Of a stretch of DNA of 64,000 nucleotides, positions 45,094-55,637 are shown one piece after another; positions within the stretch are counted from its first letter, which is position 1; each line of letters opens with the position of its first letter. The stretch lies in the NCBI GenBank assembly GCA_002189035.1, contig NEEC01000010.1, positions 3,472,001 through 3,536,000 of the forward strand. The letters are read 5' to 3'. The notes beneath the pieces were generated by a model. The model was not told the origin of the DNA. It saw only the letters and a program-made list of their open reading frames with translations, and ran no database searches. Source of the DNA: Utricularia gibba (lineage: Eukaryota; Streptophyta; Magnoliopsida; Lamiales; Lentibulariaceae). A program made the position numbers and the translations under genes.

Positions 45094-45378
45094 TTAAGAG
45101 AAGCCAAGCACCTTCAGCCATGTCCTGTCCGGGTGTCCACATCTTATGTCAACAATCTCCACCCTTCTCATCCGCTGCCGCTGCCGCTGCTGCTTATCTC
45201 GCTTGGCAGGATTTGGGTCTGGTGAGTGTTGCCGCCGGTGTTCTGGGATCTTCAGACTTGAGCCGGTGAACTTATTTTCAGAAAACTCAATTCCTAATTC
45301 CCTGGACACAAGGGAACCGATTGTCCCTGTACTTCCTATCTCAGCACCACCTCCAATATCTTCTAGCGTCTGAACCAT
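45094..45378 (-). CDS. Small conserved plant protein, EDIGGG / VEIVDIRCG type
   Basis: An intronless 94-residue frame. The ATG at 45378 gives MVQTLEDIGGGAEIGSTGTI followed by SLVSREL. The other end has VEIVDIRCGHPDRTW and stops after LKVLGFS. From memory, an uncharacterised plant family has the same two blocks, usually separated by a longer Ser-rich linker and with a longer tail containing NRLKKLGFSKLSE. Here the linker is short and very basic (KRDKQQRQRQRMRR) and the tail ends early, so this may be a compact or eroded family member. No targeting signal seen. Function unknown. Confidence 0.6.
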   Translation of the reverse strand: MVQTLEDIGGGAEIGSTGTIGSLVSRELGIEFSENKFTGSSLKIPEHRRQHSPDPNPAKRDKQQRQRQRMRRVEIVDIRCGHPDRTWLKVLGFS

Positions 45379-46180
45379 AGTGATCACTCCCCCTTTTCAG
45401 TGTAACCGCCGATTATGAATACGGGCGGGATATCGTTGTACCTGCCCGGCAACAGTTTCAGTTAAACGGGCAATAAAACGGGCATTTACGTTGAAAGTCG
45501 TCTCTAACAATCAACAAGATAACCACCCTTCGCTTTCTTCTAGCATTACTGGAAAGTTATACCATACCGACAAGAAAAAAGAATGGGTCAGGTGATCGGA
45601 GAGGCCATGGCATTTTTCAATCCAACGGGGAAAGTAGAGAAGAGAAAATATGGGAAGCTCGTTAGCTAGAGGATACCCAGAAGTTTTCTTCCTTTTCAGC
45701 GCGGAAGACGATGGGATGACTTGAAGTTCGACCGCGTTAACGGGGAAATCCGCTCCTGTCCTCCTGGCGAGATTTGGATGAGTTGGGGATCTAAGCTCTT
45801 ACCTTCCTCTCTTTCTTTAATAGCATGCTTTAAAGCCATCGGCCCAACAACCCCTTAATCCTGATTTGCTTTTTCACAGTTGAGGCCTTCCGTGTACTTC
45901 ACTATTCAGCAACGGCATAAGGCATTTGAACTTTACAAAAGCCGAGGTGGGGGGAATAGAATTCCACTGTTTCTTGCGCTAGCCGTTACTTCCCACTCAC
46001 TCAAGAATCGCGGCGCCGTTCCACCTCTGTCGAACCTTCTTTCACCTGACCGGAGCTGATTGGATTGGATCCCATTTTCGCTGTCTCTCCACCCTCCCGG
46101 ATCAACCCTACTCACTACTTGCGGCTTACCACACTCCTTCCATCTTTGTTGTTCATCTTTCAGGGTACGAGAGCTCGGAA
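45379..46180. other. Divergent upstream region, small gene (-) and TORTIFOLIA1-like gene (+)
   Basis: This 800-bp gap is between divergent genes. It has no supported coding frame. A possible leader acceptor (CATCTTTCAG) at about 46154-46163 lies just before the TORTIFOLIA1-like start. Confidence 0.35.
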
Positions 46181-48239
46181 ATGTTCTTCAAAATGAATAT
46201 GGTTCAGAAATCCGCGAAGCCCACAAAATCTGCACCAGTAGTACCAACGCAACATGCCTCTTCTTCTTCTTCTTCTTCATCATCCCAAATGCCCATGATC
46301 CAACTCACACACCGAATCCTTACTTCTCTGTCCAAGCTCGCCGACCGGGATACCCAACAGATCGCCGTTGAGGACCTAGTGAACATCGTGCATTCTCTCC
46401 CAAACGATGGACTACCCATGTTTCTCAACTGTCTATACGACGCCGTCAACGACCCTAAGCCCGCCGTCAAGAAGGAGACTCTCCGCCTCTTCGCCGTGCT
46501 ATGTTCTGCTCACACTCATGTTGCCACCACCCATCTCACAAAAATTATTCCCCAGGTCGTGAAGAGACTCAAGGATACCGATCCCCAGGTCCGCGATGCG
46601 TCCATCGACGCCGTTGGCTCGCTGGCTCGGCTTTACTTGAACGGCGGTGATGCTTCTCTGTTTATTAAACCTCTGTTAGAAGCCATGAGTGAGAATAGCA
46701 AAGCCTCTCAATGTGGTGCAGCTTTGGGCTTAGGCAAGGTGGTGGAGTGTGCTGCGGTACCGCCTCTCGCTGCTTTCTACAAGCTTCTTCCCAGGGTCTG
46801 CAAGTATTTGAATAGCCCCAATTTTATGGCCAAGCCTTCTCTCTTGCAGCTTGTTTCCAGCTTTTCACGGGTTGGTTCAATACCTTATATGTGCCTCTCT
46901 GCTGTGTTGGCTTTGTTTTTTCATGTTTGGGTGAATGACTGTTCTTCTTCATCTAAAAGTGGGCTTTGGAATACAGGTAGGAGCAGTTACGCCACAAAAT
47001 TTTGAGTCATTGCAGCAAAGTGTGCATACTTGTCTCTTCAGTTCAGATTGGGGAACCAGGAAGGCTGCAGCTGACACATTGGCGACCTTGGCCTCGGGAT
47101 TGAAAACCAGGTCCGGCATAACGCAAGAAGCAGCTAATTCTACTTTGAAGATGCTTGAGACATGCCGCTTTGACAAGGTATCATTCCATTCGGTATATGG
47201 CGACCTTCCTGAATATGAACCACAAGTGGCGGCTTTGTTTTTCTTTTCCCCAGATAAAACCAGTTCGAGACAGTATGAATGAAGCGTTGGATCTCTGGAA
47301 GAAAATTGCTGGTAAAGCAGCAGATGGCGGCACGACTCTAGAAAGTATGTTCCTGAAAAACTGTGATGGAGAATCTGATGCACTGGAATCATCTTATCCC
47401 AAATCCAGAGAAAATGGCGATAACAACAACATGGACAAGGCTGTTCAAATCTTAAAGGAGAAGACACCAGCTTTAAATGGAAAAGAATTAAACCTCGGGT
47501 TTTTCTTCCCGAATCTCGGTTCTGAAATTTCCAGTGAATTGCCTGTTGAAGTGATTCTACCTCGTCGGTGGGTCAATGCTTCTGCGGATTCTAAAACTAT
47601 GAAGACCAGATCAGAATCGGGTGCTGCTCAAGATGAGATATTTAACAACGGCCATAATGAAAGCATGGACAGGGTAACTGCTCCGGGAGTCGGTGGTGGT
47701 GAAACTGAAGGATTTGTGGATGGCAGAGGAAATTGGTTAGCCCTCCAGACACAGTTATCCTTGCTTGAGAGACAACAGGCTCGTCTCATGGACATGCTGC
47801 ATGTTTGTTCCTAACTAAACTTATCCTAAAACTCACAAATGAATCATCATACTGATTTGTCGAAATGATTCTTCTCTTGAAGGACTTCATGGGTGGATCA
47901 CATGATAACATGGCAACCTTGGGAGACCGAGTATGTGGGCTTGAGAGAGTTGTTGAGGACCTGCTACGAGACATATCCACAAAGACCAGCAGGGCTTGTT
48001 CGACTGATGTAGATGAATGTTCAGGTAGTCATCTCGGGAGGTGCAATGGCTTTTCTTCGTACCGAAGAAAAGACAGCGATCCGTGCAGCATCGACTTTGG
48101 TGAGAGGTTTTCTTTGAGATCTGATGAATCCAACTCTTGGAACTTGCACCACGCATGTGCTAGAAACGGGGGTGCAACCGTAGGCTCAAGAAGAGCAGCA
48201 CCCGCAAGGTTTTTTGACGGTCCCGGGAAAAGCTTTTAG
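46181..48239 (+). CDS. TORTIFOLIA1-like microtubule-associated protein
   Basis: This is a plant-specific HEAT-repeat protein of the TORTIFOLIA1/SPIRAL2 family, which binds cortical microtubules and controls their dynamics and growth direction. Four exons: 46181-46870, 46977-47177, 47254-47802 and 47883-48239, giving 598 residues. After a Ser-rich start, residues 40-295 form TOG-like HEAT repeats: LTHRILTSLSKLADRDTQQI, AVKKETLRLFAVLCSAHTHV, DTDPQVRDASIDAVGSLARL, SSDWGTRKAAADTLATLASG. The middle is polar and unstructured. Near the C-terminus are LALQTQLSLLERQQARLMDM and FMGGSHDNMATLGDRVCGLE RVVEDL, a conserved coiled coil of the family. All introns are GT-AG. The gene seems intact. The exact paralogue is not settled. 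Confidence 0.9.
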
Positions 48240-48376
48240 CAGGCATCCAAGAATTGATTTGTATCAGATCTGAGGTTGCATTCGTTTCATCGTTTGCTTG
48301 GAAGTCACCTGGATTCCGAGGAACTTGTTGTCGGATTAGCGAATATCAATATCTCAAAGTTTGTTACTTTTCACGT

Positions 48377-50423
48377 TCATGTAAAGCCAATTGTCTGGTT
48401 GGGCGAGAGGTGATGATTCCCGTTGAGGCAACCTGAACTAAACAGAGATCTTATCCAGACACTATCTGACATAACAGGTTCATCGTCGTCGTTCCGATGC
48501 CAACTCCAGAAGGCATGAGTTGAGTTGATAATTATGAACTCCCCGTGGCCAAAACTTGCTTCACGAAAGATGGACCACTTGGGCTGCGGATGGTAGTACC
48601 TGCAAGTTCTTGCATCTTTTAAGGTTGCTGCATTAACTAGAACAAAACTAGCGTAAATTGGAAGAATTTACTCTCGAGCTAGTCCTTCTCTGTTCCCACC
48701 ATCACCAATTGTTATATGAACAGCTCCACATGGATCTGAATCACCATTATACACACGATCCTGTAACAAAAACAAACTGGCCTATGAGCAGTCTAGCATT
48801 ACCTTCGCTAATAGTTGCACTTTTTTTTTTCTCAATTACCGATCGCTCATATGCATGTACATGCCCAGCAAACACCACATCAACACCAGCAGCAAAGAGC
48901 AACGGCTCCATTGCTGCTCTCATGTCATCACATTCACCTTGATGTGCCTTGTTACTGTTGTACCAAGGAGCGTGAAACAGAACAAGCAGCCATGGTGTTC
49001 TTTCTCTATCCACCCTAGAAAAATCAGTCTGCAAACCAAGATTGGATGTGAGGACCAAGGAATTCATGCAAATAAGAATAGTCCGGAGTGCAGTATGATA
49101 AGAAAAATGTGAAATTACGTGAAGACCATTTTGTTGATGGATTAGAAATTTTAAGTTCAGGAACGGACCTGTAGCCAGGCATACTGGTCCGAATTCTCGT
49201 CATAATCTGTATAAGAACCAAGCATGACAACATGAGCTCCAGCAACTTCAAATGAATAATAAAGATTAGACCTAGAACCGCTCTCTTGATATGGCATCTT
49301 CCATCTGGAATTGTAAGATTTGAAGCTGTCTTCAAACAAGAGAAGGGCCTCCTTCTCATGGTTCCCTTGAGTTACCATCCACGGCCTTGTACTTGCAAGT
49401 GGTTGAACCAGATCCCCAAATGTGTCCCATCTTCGCTGTATATAATCAGCATAGGAGAGGTCTCCAGGAAGCAAGTGAATATCATACGTGCCCTGGTCTA
49501 TGTGACTCAAAGTTGACTTGGTCCATCCAGTCTGACCCAGATCCCCAGCCACGGAGAAGGTAACTGGGAACTTAGAGGGTGGGGTTTTGAGTTGAAATTC
49601 AGGCCCTTCTCCTCCACAACGGTAGAAATATGTGGTATCATAATCAAGTGGACCAATGACAGCATGATGTATCTTCCCCGAGCTGTATAGCAAGTAACGG
49701 TAAGAAGTACTCTCACCAATAGCGGAATACCTATACTTGCTTGATGATGTTCCATATTCAACAATGGATGGAGAGTTTTTGTCATTTGTGATCCATGAGA
49801 TACGCATATGCTTATCTCCAGCTAAGGATATGTGCACCTACAATTGCCATCACATCAACATTATATATCAGGGTATGAACCCATTGATAGTGAGCCTTGA
49901 AACCCTGTGTCAGATTTATAGGGTATGCAATTAGCTAAAAAAAATAAAAAAACTGGGTCTCAAAACTTCTGTGAACATTTTTAACTTTTTCAATTATATG
50001 GAAAACTGGTCAGCTAGTTAAACCGTTCCAGATTTTGAATGGCAAAAAAAGTAAGAAAAACCAAGTTCAAAGTGGGAGGATGGTCACCTCGCATAGCATC
50101 TGACGCAATAAGATCATTTGAAAAAAGCCCAAAAAATCTAAAATTTTGATCAAGCTATCTATTGCTCCGAGCTTCAATTAACCAAGTATAATTTGGAAGA
50201 AAAAGGCGTATTACCCAAAAGGCATAGCGCAATTAAATATTAATCTCAAAATCAGGAAAGACAAAGGACGGAAATTGACCTGCTGAGGATGAGATGAGGA
50301 TTTCATGCTCGACGGAAAAGACAGCGCCTTCCTAGGCAGTGGCCGCACGTAGCGATCGGCGGCGCCGGCGGCTTCCACTGGCAGCAACAGAAGCAAAATC
50401 AGGCACCAGGGGACTTCCATCAT
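48377..50423 (-). CDS. Purple acid phosphatase
   Basis: This is a secreted or vacuolar metallophosphatase with a binuclear metal centre that releases phosphate from organic esters. Five exons: 50280-50423, 49169-49837, 48840-49028, 48672-48760 and 48377-48599, giving 437 residues. The first exon encodes a signal peptide, [17 protein letters not shown] fibronectin-like N-terminal domain follows ([19 protein letters not shown]). The five metal-ligand blocks are all present: [28 protein letters not shown] (His), and GHVHAYER. The C-terminal part includes [20 protein letters not shown] and [14 protein letters not shown]. It resembles the PAP18/PAP22 size class. The intron between the first two exons is 442 nt. 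Everything is in frame. Confidence 0.94.
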
Positions 50424-51076
50424 GGGAACGAACTATGTGATTCAGCAATTAATCAACAAACGCACATAGCTGCAGTGTCCGACGGTTGAGCTTGAGTGAG
50501 AGAAACGTCTTTTCATTTGGGCTTGTTTTTCGATGCGCTGTTGCTGTAGTAAGGTCCCGTTTTCATCAAATTGGACGGGCCAGAGAGGGTCCTAGTTTTG
50601 TTTTTCAAGGCATAAAGAATGGGGGTCATTTTTAAAGTTAACCACTGTTAATTTATCTCACATACACTAAACACAAAAAAATACACGTAGGCTGCATTAA
50701 AACACAGTGGGTATTTTTCAAATTAACTAAAAGAAGGGGTGGTTGGGCCCCAGGTATCACATACGCATTTGATTTGTGGCTCCTGGCTGACGCCGAATCA
50801 CAAAAAACAAAACACAAAACGCGTCTGATGACAAAATATCATCCTTGTTCTTAAAAGAGGACCGACCACGCGCACAGGCGACCGACATTAGCTGGTGGAT
50901 GCATTCACGCCACAAGCATCACAACAATCGGGTTCTGAGCATACAACACAGCGCACGCTGCGGATATTTTTCTACAGATGACGGAAAACAGGCAAGCCAA
51001 TGTCTGGAGGAGAAGTGATGTATGCTACGTATATCTGAAGGAGTAGGGTTTTCTTCAAACAACCGACGTCCCAGGT
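50424..51076. other. Upstream region of purple acid phosphatase
   Basis: Lies between the phosphatase start and the eIF1 stop, both on the minus strand. It contains one copy of a short inverted-terminus repeat (listed separately). No coding frame recognised. Confidence 0.35.
50631..50722. repeat. MITE-like short dispersed repeat, copy 2
   Basis: The left end TTTAAAGTTAACCACTG and right end CAGTGGGTATTTTTCAAA form imperfect inverted termini. The right end matches, in reverse, the left end of the copy at 40520-40623. Inner sequence is AT-rich with CACA runs and lacks coding potential. Flanking GGTCATTTT and GGCCCC are shared by both copies, so the limits given are minimal. Confidence 0.5.
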
Positions 51077-51418
51077 CTAGAACCCATGAATCTTGATTTG
51101 ATCCTTCTTCACAATCCCTGCGTTGACCAAGAACAGGGAAGCATTCTTGCGTTGATCACCTTGGAGCTGAATCACCTTCCCAAGTTCCTTATCCTGCACA
51201 ACGTTCCCGTTGCAACAGAAATCTTTCTTCAAATCTTTAAGGATTTTGTCGTAGCTGAATTCCTTCCTCAATCCTTGCACCGTCGTCAGGCTCTTCTTTC
51301 CGTTCCTCTGCTGAATCCGAATATGCACATATTCCTTAGCCCCAGGGGCACCAGCTGATTCCTTGGCCTCCGCGAAGGGATCGAATGCACTTGGAATTTG
51401 AACCTCCAGATCAACCAT
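51077..51418 (-). CDS. Translation initiation factor eIF1 (SUI1)
   Basis: This is eukaryotic initiation factor 1, which binds the 40S subunit near the P site and enforces start-codon selection. A single 113-residue coding exon; ATG at 51418 gives MVDLEVQIPSAFDPFAEAKE. The SUI1 domain is complete: EYVHIRIQQRNGKKSLTTVQ, then GLRKEFSYDKILKDLKKDF, CCNGNVV, GKVIQLQGDQRKN and the end KKDQIKIHGF. The length is normal. A 3'-splice site (TTTGTGGCAG) lies just before the ATG, so the leader is probably spliced, with its first exon near 51700-51760. A TATA-like TTATATAA sits at 51790-51797. Confidence 0.95.
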   Translation of the reverse strand: MVDLEVQIPSAFDPFAEAKESAGAPGAKEYVHIRIQQRNGKKSLTTVQGLRKEFSYDKILKDLKKDFCCNGNVVQDKELGKVIQLQGDQRKNASLFLVNAGIVKKDQIKIHGF

Positions 51419-51789
51419 CAAACTTGCTGCCACAAACCAAACAAATTAAGCAAAACCGCAAGGTTTATATGTTCCATTTTACACCAGTAATCAAAAGAAA
51501 ACAAAAAAAAAAGGCCACACCAGCCACTTGGAAGATTAAAGATCCAGAATCCAAACAACAAGAAACGGGTCCTTTTTCATTTGTAGAAACCGCTAAACCA
51601 AAAGACACAACAGACTCAACAAAATGATCCGAGAAGCAAGAAAATCTAAAGGAAAGCAAAGATGCGGTGCTGTGCTGTTCGTGAGAAGAAAGATGCGTAC
51701 CTACACGGGCACAGGCGAGACGCGAAGACGAATTAGTGCCGGAGCGTTCGAATTAATCAATGGTAAATGAAATGGAGTTGTGCACAGAT

Positions 51790-51797
51790 TTATATAA
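51790..51797 (-). promoter_or_regulatory. TATA box of eIF1 gene
   Basis: TTATATAA is placed about 370 bp upstream of the eIF1 start codon, just beyond the inferred leader exon. Being a palindrome it reads the same on both strands; strand is assigned from the neighbouring gene. Confidence 0.4.
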
Positions 51798-52252
51798 GCG
51801 CGGCCTTAGACGCCATGGATGGATGGATGAAGAAGCTGTATGCATTCTAGGCCCTTCGACACAATTTGCCAACAAAAAAAAATAATAATAAAACATGCGG
51901 CCTAGGCTTGATCTGGGTGGGCCCATATCGGGATCCCAACGTGCGTTCTTCGAATCCAACTTTGATACATCTTTTAACCTCTAAAATGTCATCCATCCCC
52001 TTGAATTTTTCATTAGGTTTTCCAAATTCACTCAACATGCAAAAACGAAAAGGAATTTGCCACCCCCCCCGTTGACTTGGAATGCCCCTCTAATAGCCAC
52101 GGCCTACTACGGTACACGAAGGAGCAATACTTACTTTTCATTTCTCTTGCTACTACCAATATTACTTTCAGCTGCTGATAGCCTTGCCGCGCGGCGCACC
52201 GACCGGCGGCATGGGGAATAATTAATAGCTAAACCAGGGTGGGACCAGAAGA
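51798..52252. other. Gap between eIF1 promoter and GLK-like stop
   Basis: No gene seen. Holds distal eIF1 promoter sequence and the 3' UTR of the GLK-like gene. A C8 run lies near 52064. Confidence 0.3.
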
Positions 52253-54586
52253 CTAGTGTGTAGGAGAGATTTTCAAGATCCCTTCCCGCTGCAGCTCAAC
52301 CAAGACGCTGTCCAAAGACGGAGGTCTCAACCCGATCGGGAGTGGCAGCCACGGCCTGGCTAGAACATCCTCAATTGCTCTGTCCACGCTTTCTTTTGAC
52401 TGTTTCACATCATCACCAACAACCCATTATAAAACCACAACTCTACTTGGCTTTCCTTGTCTCAAGAGAACTGAACAAAATGACTCGTGCCCTTTTCTCG
52501 GCCCTCGCCAACACAACCCAGCACAAACACAACTTGAAAACACAGAAGAGACAGATAGGTGACTCACTGGCGGAATTGGAAAAGACGGTTGGGCAGGAAG
52601 TTTCGGTAGACCATGGAGAGGGCTTACTCTATATATATCAGTCTGCGGCACTCCGGGAACTGGAAGCGTAGTCGAATAGTTCTGTATGAAAAAGAAGCGC
52701 ATATCAAGATGGCATTGTTTTTTCATGAACGCAACAATTTGAAATACACTCACATATCGACCGTGGTGGTGGGAATAATACCAAAAATACGGGTCCATGA
52801 AAAGTGGGGCTTGAGGTGGTTGAGGCCATCGCCACATATGCGCGAATGGCTGATCCGTGGATGGATGACCCCAGACACAGCAAGGTGTCAAGTTAGGCGG
52901 GGGAAACCCCATCGTTGGTACATTGCAATCACTGGCATCAGCAGCTCCGTGGATCAGGTGCCTCTGCTTCGAGCTAGCAAGCTGAGCTTCTCGAGCTAGC
53001 AACCGCCTCTTATGCGTTCGATATTTCTGTTATCAAATGATGAATATATAGCTAGTAAATTACCAGATATTCTGCACTAGAACTTCAAAAGGGCACTCCA
53101 AGACTATGCAAATCGCTTTTAACAAAATAGAAAAAAAAAAAAAAAGCATCCCCACGGTCTGTAGATCATTGCTGTTTTGCTATAGTAGATACTAGATTGT
53201 GTAGCTGGACAGTCAATTGCACTGGATGTTCTTGAGACGGAAAGGGGTCTAAGAAATGGCTTCATGAAATTTGGCTCATTTATAGCCATCGAAACGTTTG
53301 AACGAAAGAACCGTGAAAATAATACGTATGTCCAAGAAATAAAAAATTCAAGTAGACTTGGGAGATGCTAAGATACGACAGGAAGGTGACCAGTGATTGG
53401 AATCCGGATTTCATTCAGCAGAAGATGAGATTCTAACGTTCCTTATTGATAGTAGAACTATCAAGTTTAAATCAGGACAAACTTTTGAGAGAAGACTGAA
53501 AATATCAACTAAGTTAGGTTTATATAACGAAAAGCCAAGAATCATAGATGATCTCACACTAAACTTCCAGTGACCATCAAGCAGCGCATCTTACACATGA
53601 AATTGTATGATTAAACCAAGGCACCAACAGGTAAAGCAAGCAAACATACTTGGAGGTGGCTAGCCACATTGTGCCTTGTGAGACAGTTGATTCCCATTAG
53701 CTCTAGAATCCTGGAAGGAACAGCCTTTTCCAATCCTAACTCCTCCACAGCTTGTACGAACTGCTTGTGGAGTTCTGGAGTCCAGTCAACCTACAACCAT
53801 TTCAAAGAAGCAATCACTGGAGGCTTCAAGTATGTGTAACGACTGCAGAACAAAGGCAAGCGGTTGCTCAGATCATAAATATTGAGCACATTCTATGAGT
53901 GATACTCTTTTAGGTAACCAAGGACGCATAAGTTGGAAGCTCTCCAGATAAATGCTCGGATTCCCATGAACATGAGACGAGAGGGACCATAAAACACAAT
54001 TCTTTTGCTCCAAGCTTTTTCTAAGACAGTATATTAAATCACTTGTTTGTGCCCCGTCTAACTGACATTTCAGCTGCAGCTATTTATATTCATTCTTAGT
54101 ATAGGAAAAATAAAATAAAATGAAAATCCAATTGTGTTTTGGGGAAACTTCGGTTAGCATTGAAACTTTGTGATGAGCAGGGGAAACATTTTGGATTTTC
54201 TTTTTTGGAGATGACCAACGTCTACAACAAAAACTGGACTTTTTCTTATTTGGCCAGTGAGTTTTGGTTCAACTACGAGCTCGGACAATTCTTTCTTTCA
54301 CAGCCTAAAACCAAACTCGAAATTATGGAGAAATAGCGTATTGTAGAATAAGTGCGTGATAGCGTACCCCCATCACGAATCCCGCAGATGAGGATCCCTA
54401 ACTTACCTTGATTTTCCTCTTCCCAGGAGGATTCTTAGTTGATTGTCCACCTCGGCCAACTTCCGGATCAACCACAGCAGCTTCCATCTTTGTTTTCGAT
54501 CCGGAAGCTGTTTCTGCAAACGACTTCTCACTGGACCCCGATGCCTCATTCTCGTGAGTCTGCATCTCTTCAGAATCTGACTCCAT
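52253..54586 (-). CDS. GLK: GOLDEN2-like (GLK) GARP transcription factor
   Basis: This is a GARP/MYB-like factor of the GLK group, which activates chloroplast-development genes. Five exons: 54407-54586, 53650-53790, 52754-53026, 52628-52681 and 52253-52399, giving 264 residues. The DNA-binding domain follows a basic [65 protein letters not shown]. Next are the GLK-typical [23 protein letters not shown] and [13 protein letters not shown]. The last exon is the GCT box: [20 protein letters not shown] then [20 protein letters not shown]. All introns are GT-AG. Compared with usual GLKs (about 400 residues) the N-terminal region is very short: just 60 acidic, Ser/Glu-rich residues precede the DNA-binding domain, with a TGA closing the frame 9 nt upstream of the start. 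Confidence 0.92.
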
Positions 54587-55637
54587 TTTAAATCACAGGT
54601 CACGGCCTGTACCACCACCAGAAGTAGCAACTAGCAAGAACTCAGTGAAAATTTACTGAGTGATGGGTGAGCAATAGGGAGCACCCCGCCAACTCCATGA
54701 GGGTTGGCCAATGGCTGGGCTGGAATGACTCGTCCGAAAGACGAGTAGTTTCTTCTATTCCGCAATCGTATGCACTTCGCCTGTTGTTAGAAATTCTCCC
54801 ACTTGCTCTCACTAAATTGCACATTACTCTTTTCCTCGATCGCGACTGCGGTGCCCCCGTGGACCAGACCAGTCTTTGGAGCGAGTTGCAGGGTGTGGGG
54901 ACCATCAGCTTGTTGGTGCTCGGTCAGTGGGTGTGGAATGGCGAGGTAGCTGGGACCAATCGCACTGTTGATTTACTTTTCCTTTTTGAAAGTGATGGGA
55001 GCCGGTGGCGAAGTTAATTATCATCCTCATGAGTTCCTTTGAAATGTGAGGCCCCATCCTTTTACTTTGGCTAAAAAGGGCTGGGTTCCTATTAAGCATA
55101 CCTATGAAATGAAGCAACGTATCAATTAGGACAGATGTAACATCGCCGCCACCGTTTCTCCTCGGCCGGTGGCAGTGGTTGTTGTGGCCGTGGGAAAGTA
55201 CATCGACGCCAGACGTGGATTGCAAGAAGCCGAAAATCCACCCCCTTCCATTTCAATGGCTTCTAGCTCTTCGAGAAACGATTGCATTGCTCATCGTCAT
55301 GTTGGGGAATGAGCGGAGGTCACTGATCCCCTTCAGCCATCTCTTCACACCGATAACATGGAGTGATACTCCGCAACGTTGATTCTAAAATCCGTTTTCC
55401 AGGACGCTTTTTCGGCCACTGAGTGCTTTCATACAGTGCAGAAGCCAAAATCCGAGATCACAATACATAAACCAGCATGCTTTAGCACATCTTCTTCAGC
55501 ATAAATGTAGATACAATAATACAAAAACTAGAGGCCCAATGCAGGTGTTTAAAGCATCCACCGAGTCCCTTTATTAAACACTTCATCATGAGATTCAAAA
55601 GATGTAACTCGTATACATACCAACCACTGCTTTTTGT
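54587..55637. other. Upstream region of GLK-like gene
   Basis: About 1 kb between the GLK-like start and the 3' end of the DUF1421 gene, both on the minus strand. No supported coding frame. An acceptor-like GGTGGTACAG just before the GLK start leaves room for a spliced leader or a further 5' exon. Confidence 0.3.

Noticed and set aside
48654-49112. Plus-strand frames over the purple acid phosphatase
   Set aside because: Antisense to well-supported phosphatase exons with metal-binding motifs; no independent evidence.
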